The position numbers were made by a program, and so were the translations under genes. DNA of 64,000 nt from G963678445 sp963678445 (GTDB taxonomy: Bacteria; Hydrogenedentota; Hydrogenedentia; Hydrogenedentales; G963678445): NCBI GenBank assembly GCA_963678445.1, contig OY782877.1:2108001-2172000 (forward strand). Direction: 5' to 3'. This document shows positions 45,874 through 54,944 of the stretch, piece by piece. The notes beneath the pieces were generated by a model. It did not search any database, was not told the origin of the DNA, and saw nothing but the letters and a program-made list of their open reading frames with translations. How positions within the stretch are numbered: the stretch's first letter is position 1; each line of letters starts with the position of its first letter.

Positions 45874-46437
45874 CTACAGGGTATGTGTACGTTCTTCCAG
45901 ATAAACCACGTCTTCGCCATCGCTTTCTTCAAATCGGCAGGCCACCCACTGAGTGGTCGGCACCGAAAGGGTTTCTCCGAGATAGTCCGGCTGGATGGGC
46001 AATTCCCGGCCACCACGATCGATGAGACACGCCAATTGGATTTGTCTTGGGCGTCCGTAATCCATAGTTTCATCAATAGCGGCGCGAATAGTACGGCCTG
46101 CTGCCAGCACGTCATCCACCAGCAAGACAACACGATCGTCAAGTGTAAAATCGAAATGAGTATCGCCACGTACTTTTGAGGCATCTGCGCCGGTATGAAA
46201 ATCGTCGCGGTATAGCGTAGTGGCCAGTGAGCCTACCGCTGGCGTGACGCCGGTGAGTGTGCCGATATGGGCGGCGATGCGTTCGGCCAGGGGACGTCCC
46301 CGGCGCAGGATGCCCAGCAGCACAAGGTCAGCGGCAATCGGGTTGCGGGCGACAATTTTCTCGGCAAGTCGATGAATATGGGCGTCTATAGTCGCCTTAT
46401 CCATGGCTATCTTCGTAGGAATTGCAGAGTGACTCAT
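45874..46437 (-). CDS. pyrR: PyrR, pyrimidine operon attenuation regulator/uracil phosphoribosyltransferase
   Basis: RNA-binding regulator that senses UMP and promotes transcription termination in pyr leaders; also has UPRT activity in many species. The 187-aa protein has GILRRGRPLAERIA near 42 and the PRPP loop VVLLVDDVLAAGRTIRAA (103-120), followed by GRPRQIQLACLIDRGGRELP, all hallmarks of PyrR rather than of plain UPRT. Start chosen at ATG 46437 (MSHSAIPTKIAMDK) with GAGGAG upstream; the frame extends back to 46512 with unlikely residues. First gene of pyrR-pyrB-(GxxExxY)-pyrC. Confidence 0.93.
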   Translation of the reverse strand: MSHSAIPTKIAMDKATIDAHIHRLAEKIVARNPIAADLVLLGILRRGRPLAERIAAHIGTLTGVTPAVGSLATTLYRDDFHTGADASKVRGDTHFDFTLDDRVVLLVDDVLAAGRTIRAAIDETMDYGRPRQIQLACLIDRGGRELPIQPDYLGETLSVPTTQWVACRFEESDGEDVVYLEERTHTL

Positions 46438-46542
46438 TGCGTACCGCTTTCTCCTCGGACGATTGAACGTCTGTATTTTCCATGAGGCGACACAAGCATG
46501 CCGCCACACCACCTACGTTATGCACAAAACCGTTTCGATATG

Positions 46543-46570
46543 AAAAAACCTCCCCAGCATTCTGAGAAGG
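46543..46570 (-). promoter_or_regulatory. Leader hairpin with U-tract, candidate pyr attenuator
   Basis: Minus-strand CCTTCTCAG / CTGGGGAGG (nine pairs using G-U wobble, loop AAT) followed by TTTTTT. It lies between the promoter at 46647-46675 and the pyrR start, about 105 bases before the ATG. That is where a transcription attenuator would sit. An exact PyrR-binding consensus was not found. Confidence 0.6.
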
Positions 46571-46646
46571 AATCGGTATACATTGTCTTTATTTTTGTCC
46601 ATAAGGCGAATTTGTAACCCAGTGTTTACCTGCCTGTCTTGTGGCG

Positions 46647-46675
46647 ATTGTAGCAAGCCCCGACTACGTAATCAA
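46647..46675 (-). promoter_or_regulatory. Sigma-70 promoter of the pyr operon
   Basis: Minus-strand TTGATT, 17 bases, TACAAT. It gives a ~200-nt leader before pyrR and separates this unit from metE upstream. Confidence 0.65.
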
Positions 46676-46778
46676 CCACACACACACCTTAAGAACTTTT
46701 GCCCTATGTCCTTATCTCGAGCGAACACGAGGGCCACAACCAGGAAAGCGCGTTCCCGATTGTGACCCATACGCCGTT

Positions 46779-49049
46779 TTAGCTAGCACGTAATTCATTT
46801 GCAGCCTGAACCATATTGGTTAATGAGGCAAGCGTTTCGGGCCACGCTCTGGTTTTTAAACCGCAGTCCGGATTTATCCAGAGCCTTTCCGCCGGAATCC
46901 GTTTGGAAGCCTTTCTTATCAATTCCACCATGGACTCGACCGTGGGAACGTTTGGCGAGTGAATGTCATATACGCCCGGTCCAATCTGGTTAGGATAAGC
47001 GAACTTGTCGAAAACATCCAGCAATTCCATGTCAGAACGAGAGGTTTCTATGGTAATTACATCGGCGTCCATGTCGGCTATCGAGGCAATGATATCGTTA
47101 AATTCTGAGTAGCACATGTGGGTATGGATCTGGGTTTCATCTTTTACTGCGTTGGCCGAAATTTTAAAGGAGGCAACTGCCCAATCCAGATATTCTTGCC
47201 ATTCTGCTTTGCGGAGCGGCAGTCCTTCACGAAGCGCCGCCTCATCAATCTGGATGATTTTTATCCCGGCTTTTTCCAGATCGAGAACTTCATCCCGAAT
47301 CGCCAGGGCCAACTGTTTACAGGTTGTTGCGCGTGGCTGATCGTCGCGGACAAAAGACCAGTTGAGGATGGTTACCGGCCCGGTCAACATGCCTTTCATC
47401 GGTTTTGTTGTCTGTGATTGCGCATAGGTGATCCACTTAACGCTTATCGGCTTGGGACGTGAAATATCGCCGAAAAGGATCGGGGGTTTCACGCAACGTG
47501 AGCCGTACGATTGAACCCAGCCTTGCTCGCTGAAGACGTAGCCGTCCAGATTTTCGCCAAAATACTCCACCATATCGTTCCGTTCTGCTTCGCCATGTAC
47601 CAGAACATCCAGTCCCAATTCCTCCTGCTTTGTAATCACTTCTTGGATTTTTTCCTGCATAAATTTTTCGTAGGAGGGTTCGTCCAGATTGCCTTTGCGA
47701 TATTTCAAGCGCGTCGAGCGAATCTCTTTGGTTTGTGGGAAGGAGCCAATGGTAGTCGTTGGGTAGAGGGGAAGCTGAAGCAGGGTGCGTTGAATTTGGG
47801 CGCGTTTTGGGTAAGGGTTCTGCCTTTTTCCCATTTCTGGCGTAATTTCCTCAACACGCTTCCGAACGATCGGATTGTGAACACGTGGCGAATTGCGACG
47901 GTTTTCTATGGCCACAGAATTTTCAGCAAGCTCCGTGGCTACCGCCTCGCGACCTTCTCTCAAGGCGCGGGCAATGATTCTCAATTCGTCAAGCTTCTGA
48001 AGTGAAAACGCGAGCCATGCCTTGATTTCCGGATCCATTTTTTCTTCCTGCCCCAAGTCAACAGGCACATGAAGCAATGAGCAGGAGGGCGCAAGCCAAA
48101 GCCGCTCCCCCAGTTTTTCGGCCATGGGTTCCAGGCAATCCAGAAGTGAATTCAGATCGCTTTTCCAAATATTCCGTCCGTCAATTACCCCCAGGGACAG
48201 TTCCATGTTGTCAGGCAACAATTCAATGAGTTTGGAAACTTCTGCATGGCCCCGCACGGCGTCTACGTGAATGGCATCCACAGGAAGCGAAAGTGCAATC
48301 GGGAGGTTCTCTTTAAACTGTCCAAAATAAGCGGCCATTAGCATTTTAATATTGCATGTCGCGAGTTCATCATAGGCCACTGTGAACATGCTTTGCCATT
48401 CTGCATCGAGTTCAGTAACCAGAATCGGTTCATCAATCTGTACCCATTCAACCTCGTTTTCAGATAGCAAATTGAGCAGAGCTTTGTAAACCGGTATAAG
48501 TTTGCCGAACAGATCTTTTTTATTAAGGCCGTCTTTTTCTTTGCCAAGCCATAGATAGCTGATAGGGCCAATGATAACCGGTTTCGCGTTGACATTGGTG
48601 TTACGAGCCTCTTTAAGCTGTTCCAGAATTCGTGAGGGTTCCAATGTAAACGTTGTTTCAGCGGAGAATTCAGGGACGATGTAATGGTAATTGGTGTCAA
48701 ACCATTTGGTCATTTCCCCAGCGTGAATACAATTCGCATCGGAGTCGGTTGCTGAGCGTCCACGTGCAACGCGAAAGAATTTGTCTAATGCGTCGCCGCT
48801 GGTGGCTTGCACACGTTCTGGCAGGTTGCCCAAGGTGAAACTCATATCGAGAACATGGTCGTAGAAAGAAAAATCTCCGACAGGAACCCAGTCTAAAAAG
48901 GCCTGGTGTCTCCAATTGGTTTCCCGGGTGCGCTTGCCGACGGCAACAAGCTCATCTTTGGGGAGTTGCCCTTTCCAGAAAGATTCCAGGGCGTTCTTCA
49001 GTTCTCTTTTGGCTCCCATTCTGGGAAAGCCGAGGGTGTGGGTTTTCAT
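46779..49049 (-). CDS. metE: Cobalamin-independent methionine synthase
   Basis: Transfers the methyl group of 5-methyltetrahydrofolate (polyglutamate) to homocysteine to make methionine, without B12. The 756-aa chain has the N-terminal duplicate domain (THTLGFPRMGAKRELKNALE) and the catalytic domain with TTTIGSFPQTKEIRSTRLKY, HGEAERNDMVEYFGE, zinc ligands in THMCYSEF and in NPDCGLKTR (Cys ~729). Start chosen at ATG 49049 with AAAGGAG seven bases upstream; the frame extends to 49190 into the riboswitch region and is not translated there. A cobalamin riboswitch upstream implies repression when B12 is available, so a B12-dependent MetH is expected elsewhere. Confidence 0.97.
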   Translation of the reverse strand: MKTHTLGFPRMGAKRELKNALESFWKGQLPKDELVAVGKRTRETNWRHQAFLDWVPVGDFSFYDHVLDMSFTLGNLPERVQATSGDALDKFFRVARGRSATDSDANCIHAGEMTKWFDTNYHYIVPEFSAETTFTLEPSRILEQLKEARNTNVNAKPVIIGPISYLWLGKEKDGLNKKDLFGKLIPVYKALLNLLSENEVEWVQIDEPILVTELDAEWQSMFTVAYDELATCNIKMLMAAYFGQFKENLPIALSLPVDAIHVDAVRGHAEVSKLIELLPDNMELSLGVIDGRNIWKSDLNSLLDCLEPMAEKLGERLWLAPSCSLLHVPVDLGQEEKMDPEIKAWLAFSLQKLDELRIIARALREGREAVATELAENSVAIENRRNSPRVHNPIVRKRVEEITPEMGKRQNPYPKRAQIQRTLLQLPLYPTTTIGSFPQTKEIRSTRLKYRKGNLDEPSYEKFMQEKIQEVITKQEELGLDVLVHGEAERNDMVEYFGENLDGYVFSEQGWVQSYGSRCVKPPILFGDISRPKPISVKWITYAQSQTTKPMKGMLTGPVTILNWSFVRDDQPRATTCKQLALAIRDEVLDLEKAGIKIIQIDEAALREGLPLRKAEWQEYLDWAVASFKISANAVKDETQIHTHMCYSEFNDIIASIADMDADVITIETSRSDMELLDVFDKFAYPNQIGPGVYDIHSPNVPTVESMVELIRKASKRIPAERLWINPDCGLKTRAWPETLASLTNMVQAANELRAS

Positions 49050-49187
49050 TCGGTCACTCCTTTTGGTTAACAGTGAAGGAGCAACGACGGTCCGATTGTG
49101 CGCTGCAACTATAGACACAAAACAACACCAAGATGCTGCTGTTTTGCACCACGCCTGCCAGTCCAATCGCGAGACTGCCGTGCTCAA

Positions 49188-49326
49188 CATGCAAGGTCGT
49201 CTCCTGGCTCCTGACGCTGAGCCTATAGCCTTCCCACACAGATAGATGCAGTGACTACAGCAGCCTGATGTCAGTTACAGTGGCGCGTCCGCTACGGATT
49301 TTCACCGTATTCCGTTTCCTTGCAAA
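49188..49326 (-). promoter_or_regulatory. Cobalamin riboswitch controlling metE
   Basis: The minus strand shows the conserved order: ACGGTGAAAATCCGTAGCGG, then ACGCGCCACTGTAAC, then TGTGGGAAGGC, then the B12 box GCGTCAGGAGCCAGGAGAC. It is followed by a hairpin-capable segment and the metE start 139 bases later. Position upstream of metE fits the classic B12-responsive switch between MetE and MetH. Confidence 0.93.
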
Positions 49327-49343
49327 CAATAAAAGCAGAGCAA

Positions 49344-49372
49344 AGTATAGTTGCCCCCTTTTTATTATTCAA
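49344..49372 (-). promoter_or_regulatory. Sigma-70 promoter of the metE riboswitch transcript
   Basis: Minus-strand TTGAAT, 17 bases, TATACT. Start predicted near 49337, i.e. about ten bases before the riboswitch. The remaining 49373-49766 stretch, up to the divergent aminotransferase, shows nothing supported. Confidence 0.65.
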
Positions 49373-49766
49373 GAGGGACCGATAGGGGCACAAACGGACA
49401 CGATGGGGATGCATAATAAAGCGGTACATTGTGTGCATTAAAATTGGGGGTTATAACGAATGATGGTCGCTTGTTGTGTGCACAACGAGTACGGATTATA
49501 TCGTCTGCCCAGTTTTGGGAAAGAAAGGACCTGTTTTTCGAAAGAATGTTTTGTGGATGTAGCGCAACCAAAATCTTTTGACGCAAGTCTAAACAAAACG
49601 GTATTCTTGGCTTGGTGTTATACGTTTGCACCTTAGGCGTAATGTGGCGCGAAATAGTTATCGGCTTTTCATTTGCCGTGGCCACGGTATCGCACTGTGA
49701 TGGACACGTGCCGGATGTGGAGAAATTTTGGTAAAGGCGCGTTTGGGCGCTTTGGGAGGATGTAGA

Positions 49767-51080
49767 ATGTCGGAACTTGCGTTGTTAGGCGGAAAAGCGT
49801 TGTGTGCGGATACGAAGAAATGGGCTACGTGGCCGGTCAGTGATGAGGCAGACGCCAAGCTGGTAGCGGATATTACGCGTTCGAACCGTTGGTCGTTTGA
49901 TGGGCCATACGAGTGGAAGTTTGCAGAAGCGTTCACGCAGTACCAGGGCGCCAAGTATGGGCTGTGTTGCGCTAATGGCACGGTGGGGATTCAGTTGGCG
50001 CTGGAGGCATTGGGCGTGGGCGCGTATGACGAGGTGATTGTGCCGGGGATGACGTGGCAGGCAACGGCGGCGGCGTGTGCTGATGTGAATGCAACGCCGA
50101 TTTTGGCTGATGTGGAGCCGGATACATGGAATCTGGATCTGGAGGCGGTGGAAGCGGCTATTACCAAAAAGACCAAGGCGATTATCGTGGTGCATCTGTA
50201 TGGTTGCATGACGGATATTACGAAGTTGGTGAAGCTGGCGAAGAAGTACAAGCTGTTTTTGATTGAGGATTGTGCGCATCAGCATGGTTCGTTCTGGAAG
50301 GGCAAGGGCGTAGGTTCTTTTGGTGATGCGGCCTCCTTCAGTTTCCAGGAATCGAAGGTGCTTTCGAGCGGTGAAGGTGGCTTTAACATGTGCAAGACGC
50401 GCGAGTTGTTCTACAAACTCTACAGCCTGCGTAATTGCGGTCGTCCTTATGAAGCCGATCCGCCCGTCTTTGGTTTGAAGAAACCGGCGAAAGAGGATAC
50501 TGCCTTGCAGTCGGGTAATTACCGCATTACAGAGTGGCAGGCGGCATTATTGTTGGGTGGTTTAGGGCGTTTGGATGCCCAGGTGAAGGCGCGGGATGAA
50601 AATGCGATGTATCTGAATGCGCAATTGGCGGAGATTCCGGGGATCTTGCCGATGCGTCGGCGAAAAGAGATTACGCAGCAGAGCTATTTCAATTATGCAT
50701 TCCGACTGGACGCGAAGGCGCTGAAAATTGATAACAAACAGTTTTGTGCGGCCTTGAATGCGGAGTTGAGTACGGGCGATGCCTTTGAACCGCCGTATGA
50801 TCCGCTGAACAATTGCGGTCTGTTTAAGCCACGCACAAAAATGCGTCACAAGTTGTCGGCGGAGTACTGGAAGGCGCTTAATCCAAAGCGTTTCAAACTG
50901 CCGGTGTGTAAGGATGCAACGGAAAAATCCGGCGTGGCGGTGCATCACAGTATGTTGATGAACAGCAAAAAGGATATGGATCTCGTTGCGGAAGCGGTGC
51001 GTAAAATTGTGGATAATGTGGATGAGGTGCGCAGCCTTAAGACGAAAGCGACGAAGAAATATCAGGCGCTTTCACGGTAA
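49767..51080 (+). CDS. DegT/DnrJ/EryC1-type PLP aminotransferase
   Basis: A 437-aa fold-type-I PLP enzyme. It has ALLGGKAL near the N-terminus, CCANGTVGIQLALEALGVGA, VPGMTWQATAAACADVNATP, VVHLYGCMTD, LIEDCAHQHGSFWKGKGVGS and the PLP-binding Lys197 in SFSFQESKVLSSGEGG. This family makes amino sugars or aminocyclitols; the GSFQ-S-K and AHQHGS phrasing is close to 3-amino-5-hydroxybenzoate/inosose aminotransferases. No nucleotide-sugar genes are adjacent, so the substrate is open. Start at ATG 49767 has GGGAGGA eight bases upstream. It ends with a symmetrical terminator. Confidence 0.9.
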   Translation: MSELALLGGKALCADTKKWATWPVSDEADAKLVADITRSNRWSFDGPYEWKFAEAFTQYQGAKYGLCCANGTVGIQLALEALGVGAYDEVIVPGMTWQATAAACADVNATPILADVEPDTWNLDLEAVEAAITKKTKAIIVVHLYGCMTDITKLVKLAKKYKLFLIEDCAHQHGSFWKGKGVGSFGDAASFSFQESKVLSSGEGGFNMCKTRELFYKLYSLRNCGRPYEADPPVFGLKKPAKEDTALQSGNYRITEWQAALLLGGLGRLDAQVKARDENAMYLNAQLAEIPGILPMRRRKEITQQSYFNYAFRLDAKALKIDNKQFCAALNAELSTGDAFEPPYDPLNNCGLFKPRTKMRHKLSAEYWKALNPKRFKLPVCKDATEKSGVAVHHSMLMNSKKDMDLVAEAVRKIVDNVDEVRSLKTKATKKYQALSR

Positions 51081-51094
51081 TCAGTAAGCAGAAC

Positions 51095-51140
51095 AAAAAA
51101 AGCAGGACCGCTGTCTATCAGAGCGGTCCTGCTTTTTTTT
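51095..51140 (+). terminator. Bidirectional terminator after the DegT aminotransferase
   Basis: AGCAGGACCGCT / AGCGGTCCTGCT stem flanked by an A run before and eight T after, 15 bases past the stop. Confidence 0.9.
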
Positions 51141-51484
51141 GGGGGGGGAAGGGATGCCCAGGTCTTACCAAAGGAGGCAGCGAGCCATCCGGGAGATAAC
51201 GGATAGCAATGCGTTGGTATGAAAATCCCTTTCCAAAGGAGCGTGCGCAGTGAACTGTTTTCAAATGCGTAAGAGAGGTTTTTTGCTTTTTGCCGCCTCA
51301 CAAGAAAAATATATCACAGGTTTACGTAAAAGTCAAACTGAATTTTAAACGGAAGAGAATAGAGTTGAAAGTAAGGCTGTACGGGGTGTAGATGCACTAT
51401 CGACGCAACCTGCAAACGGTGCTGGCTGCGTCGATAGCTTTTGAGAGGCGGTTTATTTGTACGTCGTTGCAAAAGCATGCGACG

Positions 51485-51543
51485 ATAAAAACTTTTTTAT
51501 GCCTGGGGGCACCAGGTGCCCTGCGGTCGCTGGCCTGCGTTAG
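51485..51543 (+). repeat. Two-hairpin intergenic repeat, copy 7 (diverged; supplies a stop codon)
   Basis: ATAAAAACTTTTTTATGCCT, CACCAGGTGCCC, TGCGGTCGCTGGCCTGCGTTA. The final TTA at 51540-51542 is the TAA stop of the TPR gene on the minus strand. Bases 51141-51484 show no gene. Confidence 0.55.
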
Positions 51544-52094
51544 TGAACGCGTAGCATTTGTTGGGCGTATTGATATTCCTGAGAATCTTTTGGAAAGACT
51601 TTTTGCATCTGTAGATGGAGTCGGTTGGCGCCCATGCCATCATTGAGGCGTTGAAAACAGGTGCTCAATTGTACATAGGCCAAACTAATGTTGGGACCAT
51701 TGGGAAATTCATCGATGTAGCGCTGGTAGTAATGGGCGGCTTTTTTATAGTCGCGCAGCTTTTGCCGATACAGGTTCCCCGCAGCGATGAGTATGGCCTC
51801 GGTGTTTTCGGAAGCAGAATCTTGTTGGAGTTCTTCTTCATACTGCTGGAGAATGGCCTTTGTTTTTTCTTGTGGCGTCATGCGACGTGGTTGTGGTGTA
51901 GCGACAAAACGGTCTTTGGCTATTTCTAGAGACTGCACTGTATGGGCCTTGGGCGGCGTAAGCACGCGTGTTTCATCAGCAACGTCTGCACCGCCTGCAA
52001 CGGTACGGGCAAGCAGGCCGAGCAGCAAGGGGAGCGCCAACAGGCTGAAGGGCCAGTATTTGCGAGCGAATGTGGAAACGTCTTGCTTACTCAT
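51540..52094 (-). CDS. TPR-containing membrane-anchored protein, last gene of the pilin-like operon
   Basis: A 184-aa protein with an N-terminal membrane helix (KYWPFSLLALPLLLGLLART), a proline/charged linker and at least two TPR-like helical hairpins (AILIAAGNLYRQKLRDYKKA, AHYYQRYIDEFPNGPNISLA, then YVQLSTCFQRLNDGMGANRL). It overlaps the end of the PilX-like gene by four bases (ATGA junction), so it is translationally coupled to it. TPR proteins often assist pilus or secretion assembly in the periplasm; that role here is inference from context. Confidence 0.78.
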   Translation of the reverse strand: MSKQDVSTFARKYWPFSLLALPLLLGLLARTVAGGADVADETRVLTPPKAHTVQSLEIAKDRFVATPQPRRMTPQEKTKAILQQYEEELQQDSASENTEAILIAAGNLYRQKLRDYKKAAHYYQRYIDEFPNGPNISLAYVQLSTCFQRLNDGMGANRLHLQMQKVFPKDSQEYQYAQQMLRVH

Positions 52095-53800
52095 AATGTC
52101 ACTCCTATCTCCCGCCAGGAGAGTTGTGTGAGGGACATGATGGGATAGTTGCCAATCATGCCCAAGGGTAGGTTGTCCGCCAGGCTGGGCACTTGGAAAA
52201 TGGAGGGAACGTTACTGCCCATATCGAAATATTTTGAAACGAAAGTGCCGATGACATTCGTTTGTTTGGAAGATTGGATTCGGTTCTGAGCGTAGAAAGC
52301 ACCCATGAGGGATATTTGTGCAACAGAGCCTACGACCATGTCCTGAGCGCCCATGATGCCGATGATATTGTTTACGGGGAAACTATTGGCGGTATCAGCG
52401 GGGTTGCCGTTGTTGCAACTGAGCAGGTCGGTGTCGAGCTGTACGTTGCCCTTGACCAACAGAGCCGCGCGTCCACTGTAGTGAATCGACGTTTCATTAC
52501 CTTGGCCCCGCAGGGTCAAATCGCCGTTGATGGCGAGCTGTCCGTTAATGAGCAATGTATCGGTGCTGGCGTCAAAGAGGATGTAATCGTCGTCGGGCGC
52601 GGGCGGTGTTGCGGGTAGCGAACCGTTGAGCTCTTCATTCGTTGTCGCGTTCCAATAGAAATCGTCGCCGCGGGTATACAGAATGATATTGCCGTTGTAT
52701 GCGCCATCGTCTTTGACCAGCGGGTCCGCTACGAGCACCTGGTTGAAATAGTCGGCATGGGTATACCAATCTCCGGTATCATTATTCCATTCCATAGCGC
52801 CGGTATCCGGATCATGCCACTCATCGGTAAGGAGGGGGAAGGAAACACGGTCGCCCAGATCGTAGAGTTCATCCCAACCATTGTCACTGGAAACACTCAA
52901 AGGATCGCCGCGATCACCATCATCAACGACCGCGTTGCCGGTCCAGCCGTCACTCACATAGGTACCGTCCATTGTTTCCTTAAAGGCATTTCCAGGGGTG
53001 TCGGGGGAGCCAATTTCTGAGTTGCCGGACATACCGACAAGACCTTTTTTAACCCGCAGGGAAGCATCCAGGCTTTCCACCATTTCGCCATTCCAGTTTG
53101 ATTTAGTCAAGGCGGGTATACGCGCCAACAAGTCTGCCGGGATACCATCGTAATTGTTATGGATGAGACTGGTGCCGCTGAGATCGATAGCGGCCAGAGA
53201 AGCGCCGCCTGCAAGGATGTTGTCTCCCAGGACGTGCACAGAGCCGTGAATACTGACATTGCCTTTGATCACGCCGCCGGCCTGCCCGCTTCCCGCAAAA
53301 ATAGCGTTACGCCATACGTTAACGTCGATGCCGCGCACGACCGTTTCTGAATGCCGGGTCACCTGACCGTTGCGTGCAAAGGCGTGGATGGTGTAGGTGA
53401 AACGCTCGTCACTACCATCAATATCGCCGTCGCCCGTGTTATCGATGCCATCGGTAGACCAATCCTGCGCCAGGGCAAAGTATTCAATCTCGGGGATGCT
53501 TGCAAACGATTCCGGTACAACACCGGTTTGGTCAAATTCGGGCAGCACCAATTGTCCTGCCGGAGCTTGCCAGCTATCCAGCCCAATCCACCCATCCTTA
53601 CCCGCTTCGATTTCCAATTTGCTTTCTTCCAGAGCGGCTTCCAGGCCGTTGAAACAATCCTTGAACACACGGAAATGATCCACATGGTGACTCTGGTTGA
53701 GCAGGCGCGCCGACAGTGTGCTGAGCACTACGATAGAGATTGCGATAAAGAACAGGGTCAGCATAAGGGCCATGCCGCGATTATTATCCTTGGTATACAT
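52091..53800 (-). CDS. PilX/GspK-like prepilin-class protein
   Basis: A 569-aa protein with a type IV pilin-like N-terminal helix (NRGMALMLTLFFIAISIVVL after a short basic leader), but without the Glu5 of ordinary prepilins, as in PilX/GspK-type minor subunits. The following ~530 residues are exported, rich in Asp/Asn/Gly and beta-strand phrases (VIKGNVSIHGSVHVLGDNIL, TLLINGQLAINGDLTLRG), suggesting a long beta-solenoid-like or adhesin-like body. Start at ATG 53800 has GAGGA eight bases upstream and lies three bases after the preceding stop. It is far larger than an ordinary minor pilin. Confidence 0.8.
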   Translation of the reverse strand: MYTKDNNRGMALMLTLFFIAISIVVLSTLSARLLNQSHHVDHFRVFKDCFNGLEAALEESKLEIEAGKDGWIGLDSWQAPAGQLVLPEFDQTGVVPESFASIPEIEYFALAQDWSTDGIDNTGDGDIDGSDERFTYTIHAFARNGQVTRHSETVVRGIDVNVWRNAIFAGSGQAGGVIKGNVSIHGSVHVLGDNILAGGASLAAIDLSGTSLIHNNYDGIPADLLARIPALTKSNWNGEMVESLDASLRVKKGLVGMSGNSEIGSPDTPGNAFKETMDGTYVSDGWTGNAVVDDGDRGDPLSVSSDNGWDELYDLGDRVSFPLLTDEWHDPDTGAMEWNNDTGDWYTHADYFNQVLVADPLVKDDGAYNGNIILYTRGDDFYWNATTNEELNGSLPATPPAPDDDYILFDASTDTLLINGQLAINGDLTLRGQGNETSIHYSGRAALLVKGNVQLDTDLLSCNNGNPADTANSFPVNNIIGIMGAQDMVVGSVAQISLMGAFYAQNRIQSSKQTNVIGTFVSKYFDMGSNVPSIFQVPSLADNLPLGMIGNYPIMSLTQLSWREIGVTL

Positions 53801-53803
53801 AGG

Positions 53804-54427
53804 CTAGTTCCTCGGAAAGACCACTTCTTGCAGGGTAGTGCGTATCACGTGGCCTTTGCGTGTTGTACCTTGGGTTTGTATGGTGATCCGAACACCCCGT
53901 CCCCAGGATTCGAACCATACGCCGCGGTCAATTTCGCCATTTCCATTGGTGTCCTGAGCAGGGCCAAAAACGCCATTTTCATCCGGTTGTTCCGATTCCG
54001 GCGAAAGGTTGTTGGCCAGCACATGCACGCTGCGTCCATTCACGGCGATAAGCTGTGTTTCCCGCAAGCCGTCCCCGTTAATATCGTCCAGATCGCGTGT
54101 AACGATGCGGGGCAGGCTGGTTTCCAGACGTCGTCCCGCATCTACCGGCGTGCCGTTGCCATCCAGATCCTCAGGCACACTGTAGCTGAGCATCTCGCCA
54201 GGCAGCTGTCCCCAGTTGATGGAAGAACGGACGCCCTGATGCAAATCAGGCACAAGGGCCTGCAAGGCACGGCGGGTTTCATCATTGCCCAAAGCTTTTG
54301 CATGCTGTAATTGCGCGGTGTCGCCAAAGCTCATAGAGAACGTGAACAAAACCGCCATGACAATAGACAAAATGGAAAGGGCAAACATGACCTCAATAAG
54401 CGTCATACCGTGTGCGTGTTTATTCAT
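53804..54427 (-). CDS. PilW/GspJ-like prepilin with N-terminal methylation motif
   Basis: A 207-aa prepilin. The leader MNKHAHG is cut before MTLIEVMFALSILSIVMAVL, with the conserved Glu5. The globular part has Ca-loop-like acidic repeats (DLDGNGTPVDAGRR, DLDDINGDGLRET, DTNGNGEIDRG) similar to calcium-binding minor pseudopilins of the GspJ type. Starts two bases after the upstream pilin gene's stop. Expected to be processed by a prepilin peptidase not found in this window. Confidence 0.85.
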   Translation of the reverse strand: MNKHAHGMTLIEVMFALSILSIVMAVLFTFSMSFGDTAQLQHAKALGNDETRRALQALVPDLHQGVRSSINWGQLPGEMLSYSVPEDLDGNGTPVDAGRRLETSLPRIVTRDLDDINGDGLRETQLIAVNGRSVHVLANNLSPESEQPDENGVFGPAQDTNGNGEIDRGVWFESWGRGVRITIQTQGTTRKGHVIRTTLQEVVFPRN

Positions 54428-54429
54428 GT

Positions 54430-54903
54430 CTAGCGCCTCCGCAAGGTTGCGGCCGTCATTTTAAAGGCGTGTCCGCTATCTTCCTGCCAGGTAAGGGTGA
54501 CGCGTAACTCGAGGGGATTGGGAAGTTCCTCATCGAATTCGGAGGGAAGCGGTAGCGGTAACGCCTTTATTTCAGACGTCGTAGTGCCCTCTGCCGCTTC
54601 CGTCTCCGTGTCACTGCCTTCCCCAGGCAACATAGCGTCCACCTGGATAAGATAACTTATTCCCGGCCCATGCAAGTTAGGCGGGGTATAATTCTTCAAT
54701 TCCTCGAACGAAAGCGTGCGGATTTCTTCCATTACCCCCGCCACCGTACTCGCTGCAAGTGCCTGACTTTCATTCAGCTCCCCCATGACGGAGATGCCAA
54801 TTAACGCACCAAAAATCATAGAAAGCGCCGTGGCGGTAATACCACTGGCAAAGAGCAGTTCGAGCAGCGTCATTCCTGAATTTTGTTGTAATTTTCGCCG
54901 CAT
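54430..54903 (-). CDS. GspI/PilV-like prepilin, first gene of the pilin-like operon
   Basis: A 157-aa prepilin with leader MRRKLQQNSG and mature N-terminus MTLLELLFASGITATALSMI including Glu5 of the family. The rest is short and strand-rich (PLELRVTLTWQEDSGHAFKM near the end), typical of minor pseudopilins. Start at ATG 54903 with GGAGG eight bases upstream; an in-frame extension to 55173 is not pilin-like and runs through the promoter. It is preceded by a sigma-54-type promoter at 54945-54960. Confidence 0.85.
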   Translation of the reverse strand: MRRKLQQNSGMTLLELLFASGITATALSMIFGALIGISVMGELNESQALAASTVAGVMEEIRTLSFEELKNYTPPNLHGPGISYLIQVDAMLPGEGSDTETEAAEGTTTSEIKALPLPLPSEFDEELPNPLELRVTLTWQEDSGHAFKMTAATLRRR

Positions 54904-54944
54904 GATGATTTCCTCCAACGTTTTCATAACCGCTGCCAGGAATG

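Noticed and set aside
49365..49685. 106-codon minus-strand frame upstream of metE
   Set aside because: No ribosome binding site, no motif, lies beyond the metE promoter; composition looks random.
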